A stretch of DNA of 64,000 bases from CAZRWD01 sp964603785. GTDB taxonomy: Bacteria > Fermentibacterota > Fermentibacteria > Fermentibacterales > Fermentibacteraceae. Below, piece after piece: positions 50,009 through 58,783 of this stretch; positions within the stretch are counted from its first letter, which is position 1; every line of letters starts with the position of its first letter. The notes beneath the pieces are model-generated. The model was not told the DNA's origin. It was given only the letters and a program-made list of their open reading frames with translations, and did not search any database. Location of the stretch: positions 1 through 64,000 of the forward strand of contig CAZRWD010000012.1 in NCBI GenBank assembly GCA_964603785.1, in the 5' to 3' direction. A program made the translations under genes and the position numbers.

Positions 50009-52242
50009 TGCCCCCCTGCATCCTCCTGCTCATCCTGTCCGCCCAGGTGCTCGACTGGGACCTAGAGACCTCGAAGACCCACATCAGGTCGATGCAGGCC
50101 GTCGATGACGGCGTCTGGTGCGCCACCATGGGGGGTGTGTTCCACTACGGCTCCGGGACGGGATTCGACCTGGAGTACGGATATCCGGAGGAGCTTCCCC
50201 ACTACGAGGTGCACGACATCCTCGAGGACTCCGGGGGGCGCCTCTGGGTCGCCACCGCGGACGGGCTCGCCATGCTCGAGGACGGGATCTGGACGTACTA
50301 CACGAGCTTCGAGGGGATACCCGGCTCGGGGGACATCCGCGACGTCGAGCAGGCCGGTTCGTGGATCTGGGTCTCCTCCGACGGCGGCCTGGCGCGCTGG
50401 ACGGGCGAGGACTTCCTGCCGATGGACGAGTCCGTGACCCAGGGAGGCTTCACCGCCGGCGACGCATCGGGCCTCGAGGTCTCCCGGGACACCCTGTGGA
50501 TAGCCACGGGCGAGGGCGTGTTCTCGCTCGACCTCGCATCGAGCCCCTTCTCCGCCTCCTCGTGGCGGGACTGGAGCGATGTTTCGGCCGGCCTCTCCAT
50601 CGCCGGGTTCCATGCAGGGCAGGACAGCCTCTTCGCCTGGGGCGGGAAGGGGGTCTTCAGGTGGGACGGGACCCGGTGGACCGTCCTGCTGGACTATTCG
50701 ACGCAGCCCGACAGCATCGTGTCCGGGCTCCTCGAGACGGGGGACGGGCTCCTCGCCGCGGCCCTCGCCGTGAGGAGGAGGAACCCCGACGGGTCGTGGG
50801 GGGCCTACGGATCGGGATTCCCCGCCGGCACCTGGGTAACCGCCCTCGCCGCCGGCGACGGGAGGATCTGGTGCGGAGCGGGTTCGGAGCACTGGTCCAA
50901 CCGCGACTTCGGAAGGGGCCTCGGCGTTCTCGAGGCCGGCCAGTGGAGCATCGTCCGCATTCCGGGCCATCCCGGGAGGAGCTGCTACCAGATCGGCCTG
51001 ACTGGAGGCCGGACCTATCTCGGCAGCCATACCAGCGGGCTGATGGCCGAGTATCAGGGAGGCTGGGAGAGCTTCGACACGGACGACGGCCTGCCGAACA
51101 CGCTGAGGACATATTCGGCGGTACCCTCCCCCGACGGGTCCGTATGGACCGGCAGCTACCACTACGGGCTCACCTGGGTCTCCGACAACGGCACCCAGCA
51201 GTCCTCCGACGACAGCCTGATCACCTTCGTCAGCGACAGCCTGGCCTGGGCGCCTCCCGCAACGGTCCAGGTCATCGCCCCCCTCTTCAACAACCAGGTG
51301 GTCTGCGCGGCCATGCAGGGCGAGGTCCTCTGGGTCGGACAGGAGGCCTTCTGGTCCACCCCGGACGAGCCCAGCGGCATCGTGGCCTGCCAGGGCTCCC
51401 CCGTCGCCGGCGCGATGCAGTGGGCGGGCTTCGCCGAGGCGGATGGGCTGGCCCAGAAGAACGTCAGGGCCATCCTGCCCGACGGAGCGGACGGGATCTG
51501 GATCGCCTTCACCGGTGACGGAGGCTGCCAGCGCCTCGACCACTCCGGCACCCCCTTCGACCCTTCTGACGACGCCTGGCTGCCGGGTCCCGGGATGGCC
51601 TTCACCACTTCGAGCGGCCTGCCCTCCAACCAGGTCTTCTGCTTCGCAGACGACGGGACGGGAGGCATTCTCGCCGGAACAGGCGCGGGACTGGCCGCCT
51701 GGAGCCCCGCGCAGGGCTTCCGCGAGGTAGGCGACATCCCGGGGTCCGTCAAGGCGATCGTCCTCGACGGCGCGGGAAGGATCTGGTGCCTCGGGACCTC
51801 CGCCATCTGGTGCGTCGAAGATGGCGTCACGACGCTCTGGGACGAGTCCAACTCGCCGTTCCTGCCGGCTTCCCGGGTCGAGAACGAGTTCGGCGCCTGG
51901 GACCCCCAGGAGGGCGAGGTCCTCTTCTCGTCGCAGAGCGGCCTCTGGGTCCTCCACGTGGGGGGGGGTGAGGGCGGATCCGGCGGCCCCTCGTTCCACC
52001 CCCAGCCCTTCATCCCCGCCGGTGACGGAGCCCTCCGTGTGGCCGGAACCTCCGGCGGGCCCGTCCGGGTGGTTTTCTTCGACCTCGAAGGGCGCTGCCT
52101 GGGCGAGGTGGCGGCCGGATCGGCCGCGAGCTGGGAGTGGGACGGCACCTTCGGCGGAACCGCCGCCGCCTCGGGGATCTACATTCTGCTGGTCGACGAC
52201 GGCGGCGCCGTGTCGACCGGGAAGGTCGCGCTGCTGAGATGA
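50008..52242 (+). CDS. Exported beta-propeller protein with C-terminal sorting domain (copy 1)
   Basis: About 744 residues. A short signal-like start (MPPCILLLILSAQV) is followed by two-component-regulator-type propeller repeats: ILEDSGGRLWVATADGLAML, DVEQAGSWIWVSSDGGLARW and others with the D/G-x-W-V/I-A/G pattern through residue 650. A Gly-rich hinge (about 651-662, with nine G at 51960-51968) leads to a FlgD/type-9-like C-terminal domain ending VALLR. No histidine kinase or other effector follows. It shares aligned segments with the propeller at 59722 (GQEAFWSTPDEPSG against GQEPYFATPTEPSG). A surface receptor or binding role is inferred. ATG 50008 overlaps the stop of the GT2 gene by one base. 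Confidence 0.75.
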   Translation: MPPCILLLILSAQVLDWDLETSKTHIRSMQAVDDGVWCATMGGVFHYGSGTGFDLEYGYPEELPHYEVHDILEDSGGRLWVATADGLAMLEDGIWTYYTSFEGIPGSGDIRDVEQAGSWIWVSSDGGLARWTGEDFLPMDESVTQGGFTAGDASGLEVSRDTLWIATGEGVFSLDLASSPFSASSWRDWSDVSAGLSIAGFHAGQDSLFAWGGKGVFRWDGTRWTVLLDYSTQPDSIVSGLLETGDGLLAAALAVRRRNPDGSWGAYGSGFPAGTWVTALAAGDGRIWCGAGSEHWSNRDFGRGLGVLEAGQWSIVRIPGHPGRSCYQIGLTGGRTYLGSHTSGLMAEYQGGWESFDTDDGLPNTLRTYSAVPSPDGSVWTGSYHYGLTWVSDNGTQQSSDDSLITFVSDSLAWAPPATVQVIAPLFNNQVVCAAMQGEVLWVGQEAFWSTPDEPSGIVACQGSPVAGAMQWAGFAEADGLAQKNVRAILPDGADGIWIAFTGDGGCQRLDHSGTPFDPSDDAWLPGPGMAFTTSSGLPSNQVFCFADDGTGGILAGTGAGLAAWSPAQGFREVGDIPGSVKAIVLDGAGRIWCLGTSAIWCVEDGVTTLWDESNSPFLPASRVENEFGAWDPQEGEVLFSSQSGLWVLHVGGGEGGSGGPSFHPQPFIPAGDGALRVAGTSGGPVRVVFFDLEGRCLGEVAAGSAASWEWDGTFGGTAAASGIYILLVDDGGAVSTGKVALLR

Positions 52243-53210
52243 TCACCGCAAGGCCTGCATGTCCCGGCGACCGGGAGCAGTGGGGCGAGTTCGTGGGCAG
52301 ATCCTCGAACGGCACGATCTTCCATCTGCCCGAGTTCTTCGACTATCACCCCCCCGGCCGGTTCGACAACCACCACCTGGTCATCGAGGATGACGGATCG
52401 ATGATCGCCGTCGTCCCCGGAGCGCTGTCCGTGATCGACGGCAGGAGATGGTTCCGGTCATATCCCGGGGCCTCCTGGGGCGGGCCCGTCATCCACGAGT
52501 CGGCCGGCCTGGAGACCGTCGAGGGCGTCATGGACTCCGTGCTCGCATACTGCAGGGACCTGGGCGCCGGAGGTATCGAGATGACCCTGCCGCCGTCGGT
52601 CTACAGCCGCAGGGCCTCCGACTGCATCGACTTCGCTCTGGTGCGCAGGGGCTTCGCATACAGGAAGCGCGAGCTGACGGCCGTCATCGACCTCGGGCGG
52701 ATCGGGGGCGAGCCGGAGATGTCCTTCCGCGACACGGCCCGCAGGGGGGCGGCAAGGGCGTCCAGGCTGGGCGTACAGGTCGTGGAGGACCCGGACTTCT
52801 CGAGGTTCTACCCGGTGCTGGAGACCAACCTCCAGGACCGCCACGGCGTCAGGCCCACGCACACCCTCGAGGAGCTCGAGAGGCTGAGGGACCTCGTCGG
52901 CCGGGAGAGGATCCGCCAGTTCACGGCGGTGGACGACGGCAGGGTGGTGGCCGGGATGGTCATGTTCAGGTGCAACCCGCGGGTCACCCTCGCGTTCTAC
53001 ATCTCCCACGACGCCAGGCACCAGTCCAAGCGCCCCGTGAACCTCCTCTACCAGGAGGTCATCCGCTGGGCCAGGGACGAGGGCTACCGCTACCTCGACC
53101 TGGGCACCTTCACCCTGGACATGCAGGTGAACAGGGGTCTCTGCCGGTTCAAGGAATCCTTCGGAGCCAGGGGCCATTTCAGGGACACGTTCCACGCCCG
53201 TCTCGACTGA
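52239..53210 (+). CDS. FemAB/GNAT-like acyltransferase
   Basis: About 323 residues resembling FemAB-family or PEP-CTERM-associated FemAB proteins: two GNAT folds, with FHLPEFFDYHPPGRF near 26-40, and the second fold around ARRGAARASRLGVQVVEDPDFSRFY near 168-192. GNAT-like patterns occur near RVVAGMVMFRCNP and VNLLYQEVIRWARDEGYRYLDLG near 265-290. FemAB-like enzymes transfer aminoacyl groups from tRNA to peptidoglycan precursors; glycan-locus relatives are believed to acylate or aminoacylate sugars. ATG 52239 overlaps the previous stop (ATGA). No membrane segments. The acyl donor is unknown. Confidence 0.75.
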   Translation: MITARPACPGDREQWGEFVGRSSNGTIFHLPEFFDYHPPGRFDNHHLVIEDDGSMIAVVPGALSVIDGRRWFRSYPGASWGGPVIHESAGLETVEGVMDSVLAYCRDLGAGGIEMTLPPSVYSRRASDCIDFALVRRGFAYRKRELTAVIDLGRIGGEPEMSFRDTARRGAARASRLGVQVVEDPDFSRFYPVLETNLQDRHGVRPTHTLEELERLRDLVGRERIRQFTAVDDGRVVAGMVMFRCNPRVTLAFYISHDARHQSKRPVNLLYQEVIRWARDEGYRYLDLGTFTLDMQVNRGLCRFKESFGARGHFRDTFHARLD

Positions 53211-53214
53211 GGAC

Positions 53215-54516
53215 ATGCCGCGCGCTCCCATCGTCCCGGCGGGAGACGGGCCCGGGCTCCCCCGGCGGACCCTCGTCGCCGTCCTCGTCTGGCTGTCCCT
53301 GACCGGCGCCGTCTTCGGCGGCAGGCTGGCCACCACGGACGTCTCGGCCCAGCTCGACGTGGCCGGGTCCTTCATCGGCGCCAGGCCTCTACTGACCGCG
53401 GAGAGCGGCTGGCTCGTCCAGGGCTCGGACGGGAGGCTGTACGTCCCCCACGGCATCGGCTGGTCCGCGATCCTCGTGCCCGCGGCAGCCCTCGGACTCC
53501 TGGCGGGGGCGGACGCCGCAGGCGTCGCCGCAGCGCTGACCTGCTCACTCTTCTCGGTCGCGCTCGTCTGGGCGTGGGCGAGGCTCTGCACCGTCCGGAA
53601 CGGATCCCCGCCCTCCGCCACCCGGATGGTTCTGCTCGCCGTATGCTCGACCGCCCTCACCTGGTCGCGCATGCCCTACGACGTCACGGCCGCGGCATTC
53701 CTCTGCACCCTGTCGCTCTGCCTGGCCCTCGAGGGGAGGGACCTGGCCGCCGGTGCCGCGATCGGGGCTGCCCTGGTCGTGAGGCTGGACAGCGTGGTGT
53801 TCCTCCCGGCCCTCGTGACAGGGAGGAGGAGCTGGAGGCTCCTGCCCGGGGTTCTCGCCGCCGCCGCCGTGATCGCGTCGGCGAACCTCCTGCGGTTCGG
53901 CTCGATCCTCGAGGACGGCCACTCGCAGGACCCCGCCATGGCCTTCGCGCCCGGTCCGGCGGGGCTGGCCGGGCTGCTGGTCAGCCCGGGCAAGGGGCTT
54001 CTCTGGTTCGCCCCCGCGGCCTTCCTGGCGATCAGGGGCCACCGCGGCCCCCGCCTCGCCCTTCCCCTGATCCTCAGCCTGCTCCTGCATTCACAGCTCG
54101 CCGACTGGACCGGGGGCACGGGCTGGGGTCCGCGGTTCCTCTTCACCGCCATCCCGGCATTCATGGTCCCCCTCGCCTCACCGGGCAGGCCCGGAAGGCT
54201 CTTCCACGCAGCGGCGGCGTGGAGCATGGCGATAACGGCCGCTTCCGCCTGGAGCAGCCCGACCGAGGTCGAGCAGGCGGCGGGGGAGATAGCCTTCGAG
54301 ACCCGGTCCAGGCAGGAGGCCATCTGGAACCCGTCGCGATCGCCGCTCGTCCACAGCCTGCAGGCCTTCGGCAGGGGCTCACCCGACCTCTTCGCGGTGC
54401 ATGCCTCGAGGATGTCCCCGGCACACGGGACGGCGGCGCTCGCGCTGCAGGCCGCCTGGGCCGGAGCGCCTCTCGCCCTCGCGCTCGCCGTCTCCAGGAG
54501 GAGGCTCGTCCGGTGA
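53215..54516 (+). CDS. GT-C-type integral membrane glycosyltransferase (GT39/87-like)
   Basis: 433 residues, about 10 membrane segments. After the first helix, a periplasmic loop carries ATTDVSAQLDVAGSFIG and later GSDGRLYVPHGIGWS, with acidic residues such as the Asp in TDVSAQ being candidates for catalysis. This is the arrangement of GT-C enzymes using polyprenyl-phosphate sugars. SPGKGLLWFAPAAFLA and WGPRFLFTAIPAFMVPL are late-loop patterns seen in GT39/GT87 proteins. The donor could be the product of the GT2 gene at 49304. ATG 53215 has GAGG 3 bases upstream. The next gene overlaps its stop (GTGA). Confidence 0.7.
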   Translation: MPRAPIVPAGDGPGLPRRTLVAVLVWLSLTGAVFGGRLATTDVSAQLDVAGSFIGARPLLTAESGWLVQGSDGRLYVPHGIGWSAILVPAAALGLLAGADAAGVAAALTCSLFSVALVWAWARLCTVRNGSPPSATRMVLLAVCSTALTWSRMPYDVTAAAFLCTLSLCLALEGRDLAAGAAIGAALVVRLDSVVFLPALVTGRRSWRLLPGVLAAAAVIASANLLRFGSILEDGHSQDPAMAFAPGPAGLAGLLVSPGKGLLWFAPAAFLAIRGHRGPRLALPLILSLLLHSQLADWTGGTGWGPRFLFTAIPAFMVPLASPGRPGRLFHAAAAWSMAITAASAWSSPTEVEQAAGEIAFETRSRQEAIWNPSRSPLVHSLQAFGRGSPDLFAVHASRMSPAHGTAALALQAAWAGAPLALALAVSRRRLVR

Positions 54517-55592
54517 GGATCCTCCACCTGTCGCCGCAGAACTACACGGGTGTGCTGACCCTCTATCCGAGGGGGCACAGGGCACTGGGCTGCGAGAGCC
54601 GCCTCGTGACCTTCTACAGGGCGCGGAACCGGTACCAGGAGGACATCTGCCTCCACCTGCCCTTCGTGGGCCCGATGGAGTGGCTCTGGAAGGTGAAGAG
54701 GCTCGTGCGCGCCGGCAGCCTGAGGGTGCCCTTCACGGGGACCTCCGAGAGGATCGAGTGGTCCCCGGGACCCGTCGAGAGGATGCTGCTCTCCTTCCGT
54801 GACATGGTCTGGACGCCCCTCGTGAGGAGGGCCGGGAGGAGGTACGGCCTGGACGGCTACGACATCGTGCATCTCGAGGGGGGGATGAGCTTCTTCCGCG
54901 ACGGCCGTGACGTCACGCGATGGAAGGAGCGCGGGGCCAGGATCGTGTCCAACTACCACGGTCTCGACCTGAGGATGAGGGGAGCCATCCGACCCGTCTG
55001 GGAGGCCACCGACCTCCACCTGACCTGCGAGTTCGACCTCTTCAGCCGCTATCCGGAGCTGTCCTACTCCTTCCTCCCGTTCGACCCGGCCCTCATGCCC
55101 CCCGCCAGGCCGCAGTCCGGCCCGGTGCGCATCTGCCACGCCCCCAGGATCAGGTCGGTGAAGGGGACCGGCAGGATCATCGAGGCCGTCGAGAGGCTCT
55201 CGTCGAAGCTGCCCGTCGAGCTCGTGCTCATAGAGGACATGCCGCACGACCGCGCCCTGGCGCTCAAGGCGACCTGCCACGTCGCGATAGACCAGATCGC
55301 GGACGGCGACATGGGATACGGGGTGAACTCCCTGGAGTCCCTGTCCATGGGCATCCCCACTGTCACGAACCTCTCTCCGGCCTACCAGGCCTTCATCCCG
55401 GACCACCCCTTCGTGCTGGCCGATCCCGAATCCCTCGAGGAGGTCCTGGGCGAGCTCGCCTCGAACGCAGAGATGCGCGCCGCGCACGGCGCCGCGGGCC
55501 CGGGGTGGATCGAGGCCAGGCATCACTGGCTGTCGGTGGCCCGTTCGATCCATGCCCTCTACGCGGAGAAGGGGTGGACCCGCGATGCCTGA
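54513..55592 (+). CDS. Glycosyltransferase, GT4-like
   Basis: About 359 residues. RILHLSPQNYTGVLTLYPRGHRALG opens the protein, DIVHLEGGMSFF lies near 114, and RICHAPRIRSVKGTGRIIEAVERL near 203-226 is the start of the donor domain. The E-x7-E-like region is YGVNSLESLSMGIPTVTNLSP near 268-288. It lacks the usual GGAE-type first loop, so it is a divergent GT4. GTG 54513 overlaps the previous stop by 4 bases. The flippase gene downstream starts inside its last codons. It most likely adds a sugar to the repeat unit exported by that flippase. Confidence 0.75.
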   Translation: MRILHLSPQNYTGVLTLYPRGHRALGCESRLVTFYRARNRYQEDICLHLPFVGPMEWLWKVKRLVRAGSLRVPFTGTSERIEWSPGPVERMLLSFRDMVWTPLVRRAGRRYGLDGYDIVHLEGGMSFFRDGRDVTRWKERGARIVSNYHGLDLRMRGAIRPVWEATDLHLTCEFDLFSRYPELSYSFLPFDPALMPPARPQSGPVRICHAPRIRSVKGTGRIIEAVERLSSKLPVELVLIEDMPHDRALALKATCHVAIDQIADGDMGYGVNSLESLSMGIPTVTNLSPAYQAFIPDHPFVLADPESLEEVLGELASNAEMRAAHGAAGPGWIEARHHWLSVARSIHALYAEKGWTRDA

Positions 55593-56958
55593 AGGCCTTC
55601 GCAGGGAGACGGTCCTCTACGGGCTGGCCACCGTCGTCAGCGGTCTGGTGCTCGTCGCCTACCTGCCCTTCATCTCCGGCCTGCTGACACCCGAACAGGC
55701 GGGAGAGGCAGGCACGCTGAGGATCATCTCGGAGATACTCACGGGCCTGCTCGTGCTCGGCCTTCCCATGGGCGTGATGAAGCTCTGGCAGGAACCCGGC
55801 GTCTCCAGGAGGAGCGTGGTCGGCCGGTCGCTCGCCGGTGCGGCCCTGGGGGCTCTCGCGGCAGGGGCCGCCGTCCTCCTGCTCTCCGGATGGCTGGTGG
55901 GCCTCCTACGGCTCTCGGGGGGGTGGACCCTCTTCAACGCCTTCATGCTGGGCCTCGCCGCCGCGCTCGTCCAGATCGCCCTCTCCTTCCACAGGGCCGG
56001 CGGCAGGGCCGTCTACTACCTGAGGCTCCAGGCCTCGAGGGGCGTGGCCTCCGTGGCCCTCCTCCCACTCCTCTTCGCGGCGGGCTACGGCTCGATAGCC
56101 TCCTTCCTGGGGGCCCGCTGGGTGCCCGCGCTGGCCGTGGCCGCGCTGGCGGCGGTCTCGGCCGCCAAGTCGGCCCGCGCGGAGGGTGCCCCGGCGAGGG
56201 GGCTGTACCGGTTCTGCCTCCCGCTGATGCCGTCCGGCCTGGCGCTGCTCGTGCTGTCCTCCGCGGACATGCTGATGCTCAGGAGGATGGCTCCCACCCT
56301 GGACCAGAGCGGGATCTACGAGTGGTCCTCGACGGCCTGCATGGCGCTGTCCCCCTTCACGCTCGGGTTCGGGATGGCCTGGCACCGGCACATCTTCGCG
56401 GTCCGCGGCACCGAGGGGGGCCTCGCGTCCCTCGGCAGGAGCGCGCTCGTGTTCATCACCGCTCTGAACGCCCTCGCCATGGTCCTGGCCCTGTTCTCCC
56501 CGGAGCTCGCGGCGGTCGTCGGCGGGGCCGAGTACGAGGGGGCCGCCCGCGTCCTCCCCATCCTCACGGGGGCGACGGCTCTCTACGGGATCTACGTGAT
56601 CTCCCAGACCGGACCCCTGCTCGAGGGCCGCACCTGGCTCATCGCCGCGACCACCGTGCTCGGCGCGGCAGCCAACATCGCGTTCAACGCCCGTCTGATC
56701 CCCAGGTACGGCGCCGCCGGAGCCGCGCTCGCCACCCTGGGCACGAACCTGTTCATGGCCGGAAGCCTCTTCTGGTCCGGCAGGAAGGCCTTCCCCGCGA
56801 GCCTGCCCGTGCTCCTCGCCTGCATGGCCGTCCCTGCCGCGATGGGCCCGCTCTCCACGACCGCCCTGCCCGTGCGCGTCGCCGTAGCCATCGTCTGGAC
56901 GGGCCTATCCGCCGCCCTGTCGATGAAGCTGCTCCGGTCCGGGAGGAAGCATGCCTGA
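55585..56958 (+). CDS. Polysaccharide flippase (Wzx/MOP family, second copy)
   Basis: About 457 residues with 12-14 hydrophobic segments. ETVLYGLATVVSGLVLVAYLPFISG is the usual MOP opening, GVMKLWQ and later ADMLMLRRMAP-type loop sequences follow, and the C-terminal half contains TGATALYGIYVISQTGPLLEGRTW. It should flip undecaprenyl-linked repeat units. It is only weakly similar to the flippase at 2414, suggesting that the organism exports two different glycans from this region. ATG 55585 overlaps the stop of the upstream gene by 8 bases and the following GT2 gene starts 8 bases before its stop. Confidence 0.85.
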   Translation: MPEGLRRETVLYGLATVVSGLVLVAYLPFISGLLTPEQAGEAGTLRIISEILTGLLVLGLPMGVMKLWQEPGVSRRSVVGRSLAGAALGALAAGAAVLLLSGWLVGLLRLSGGWTLFNAFMLGLAAALVQIALSFHRAGGRAVYYLRLQASRGVASVALLPLLFAAGYGSIASFLGARWVPALAVAALAAVSAAKSARAEGAPARGLYRFCLPLMPSGLALLVLSSADMLMLRRMAPTLDQSGIYEWSSTACMALSPFTLGFGMAWHRHIFAVRGTEGGLASLGRSALVFITALNALAMVLALFSPELAAVVGGAEYEGAARVLPILTGATALYGIYVISQTGPLLEGRTWLIAATTVLGAAANIAFNARLIPRYGAAGAALATLGTNLFMAGSLFWSGRKAFPASLPVLLACMAVPAAMGPLSTTALPVRVAVAIVWTGLSAALSMKLLRSGRKHA

Positions 56959-57895
56959 GCGGCATGCGGAGATCTCGGTGCAGGTCCCGGCGAGGAACCC
57001 GGGGCCCTCCTTCTCTGCCTTCCTGGGCTCGCTCTCGGCACAGGTGGCCGGCGGTCCGTCCTGGGAGCTCGTCGTGGTCGACGACGGAAGCGACATTCCC
57101 GTCGGCGAGAGCTTCGACATCCGCCCCGAAGGCGCGAGCCGGGTCGAGGTGATCAGGCTGGACGGCCCGGGGAACAGGCCGAGGGCGAGGAACGTTGCTC
57201 TTGAGGCATCGACGGCCCCGCTCGCCTTCATGACGGACTCCGATCTCAGGCTGGGGCGGGATGTTCTGCGGAGGCACGCCGAGGCGCGCCGGGAGGGCTT
57301 CGACGGAGTCCTCAGGGGGTCGCGCATCAACGCCCTCTCGAAGGATGCCTCTCCCTGGCAGAGGTGGTTCGACACCAGGGCCGGGGGTGTCGGAGGGCGG
57401 AGGGGACCCATGCCCTGGAACCACTTCGTCACGGGCAACGTCAGCCTTCCGCGCGAGCTGGCCGTGAGGGCGGGGATGTTCGACGAGAGGATCACCCACT
57501 ACGGGGGGGAGGATACCGAGCTGGGCTACAGGATGCACCTCGCAGGGGCCGCATTCGAGCGTGACCCCGGCATGGTAGCCTGGCACCTCGACGAGGTCAC
57601 CGTCAGGAGGCACTCCGCAAAGATGCACGAGTACGGTGCGACCGGCCTCAGATACACCATCGGGAAGCATCCGGACGTGCTCGGCCTGCTCGGCACCGGC
57701 TGGATCGCCCCGGGACCGGGGCGGCCGGGGGGCCCTCTCGCCCGGCTTGCCGGCATGGCCGTGCGCGCGGCACTCGTCAGACCCGTCTACATGGCGGTGC
57801 TCGGATGGATGGAGAAGGTCGGGGCGCCCGCCTTCCTGTTCACCTACCTGTCGGTCGGGGCGTGCCTGAGGGGCTACACGGGGAGGACGATGTGA
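56951..57895 (+). CDS. Glycosyltransferase, GT2 family
   Basis: 314 residues. EISVQVPARNPGPSFSAFLGSL at the start, ELVVVDDGSD near 39, GNRPRARNVALEAS near 76 and FMTDSDLRLGRDVL near 93 (the metal-binding D-x-D) define a GT-A fold. FVTGNVSLPRELAVRAGMFDE near 160 and GGEDTELGYRMH near 188 give the acceptor-binding ED motif. The C-terminal 60 residues contain one hydrophobic stretch that may anchor it to the membrane. It adds a sugar to a lipid-linked intermediate. ATG 56951 lies 8 bases inside the flippase gene; the murB start overlaps its stop (GTGA). Confidence 0.85.
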   Translation: MPERHAEISVQVPARNPGPSFSAFLGSLSAQVAGGPSWELVVVDDGSDIPVGESFDIRPEGASRVEVIRLDGPGNRPRARNVALEASTAPLAFMTDSDLRLGRDVLRRHAEARREGFDGVLRGSRINALSKDASPWQRWFDTRAGGVGGRRGPMPWNHFVTGNVSLPRELAVRAGMFDERITHYGGEDTELGYRMHLAGAAFERDPGMVAWHLDEVTVRRHSAKMHEYGATGLRYTIGKHPDVLGLLGTGWIAPGPGRPGGPLARLAGMAVRAALVRPVYMAVLGWMEKVGAPAFLFTYLSVGACLRGYTGRTM

Positions 57896-58782
57896 GCAGC
57901 CCGGCCGTCGTCAGGATGATGAGCGACCTCACCACTTGGCGCATCGGCGGGCCGGCGAAGGTCCTGGACGCCCCGTCCGCCGGGGTCCTCGCGCAGGCCC
58001 TCGCATGCGCGCGCCGGTCCGGCATGGAGGTCTTCCCGGTTGGGAGGGGCTCGAACCTGCTGGTCTCGGACCTCGGCTGGGACGGTCTCGTGATAAGGCT
58101 CTGCGGGGACTTCGCGAGAGTCGCCTGGCTCCGCACGGGGGATGGGTGGAAGGTCCGGGCGGGAGCGGCCGCCGCGCTGCCCGGGCTCGCGGGAGCAGCC
58201 TGCATGAAGGGTGCGGCCGGCCTCGAGTTCGCCGCGGGCATCCCCGGGACTCTCGGGGGCGCGGTCTTCATGAACGCCGGTGCTTACGGGTCGTCGATCT
58301 CCGGTACGATCCTCTCCGTGACGGCGTTCGGACCGGACGGCGAGGTGCTGCTGACACCGGGGGAATGCGGCTTCGGATACAGGTCGAGCATGTTCCAGGG
58401 CTCCGGGCTGGTCGTGACCGGGGTCGAGCTCGGGCTGCCTTCCGGACCGCCTTCCGAGCTGAAGAGCGCGGCACGCGGCCACCTCTCGCGCAGGCGTGCG
58501 ACCATCCCGCTCGACATGCCCAACGCCGGCAGCGTCTTCCGACGGCCGGCCGAAGGCCCCCCTCCCGGCAGGCTTATCGAGGAGGCGGGCATGAAGGGCG
58601 CCTCCTGCGGGGGGGCGATGGTCTCCCCGCTGCATGCGAACTTCATAGTGAACACCGGAGGCGCGACAGCCGCCGACGTCACCGGTCTGATGCACCGGAC
58701 GGCGGATGCCGTGGAGAGGGCTTCCGGGATAAGACTGGAGCCGGAGGTCCGCTTCCTCGGACTCCCCGCCTGGGAGGGCTGA
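57892..58782 (+). CDS. murB: UDP-N-acetylenolpyruvoylglucosamine reductase
   Basis: About 296 residues, type II MurB size. DLTTWRIGGPAKVL opens the FAD-binding part, FPVGRGSNLLVSDLGWDGLVIRL near 44-66 and GLEFAAGIPGTLGGAVFMNAGAYG near 108-131 bind FAD. NAGSVFRRP near 211 carries the catalytic Ser and LEPEVRFLG near 284 the Glu. It reduces UDP-GlcNAc-enolpyruvate to UDP-MurNAc, a committed step in peptidoglycan synthesis. It is unusual inside a surface-glycan operon rather than with mur/fts genes, so it could be the sole copy or a second one used for a muramic-acid-containing glycan. GTG 57892 overlaps the GT2 stop. Confidence 0.9.
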   Translation: MSSPAVVRMMSDLTTWRIGGPAKVLDAPSAGVLAQALACARRSGMEVFPVGRGSNLLVSDLGWDGLVIRLCGDFARVAWLRTGDGWKVRAGAAAALPGLAGAACMKGAAGLEFAAGIPGTLGGAVFMNAGAYGSSISGTILSVTAFGPDGEVLLTPGECGFGYRSSMFQGSGLVVTGVELGLPSGPPSELKSAARGHLSRRRATIPLDMPNAGSVFRRPAEGPPPGRLIEEAGMKGASCGGAMVSPLHANFIVNTGGATAADVTGLMHRTADAVERASGIRLEPEVRFLGLPAWEG

Positions 58783-58783
58783 A

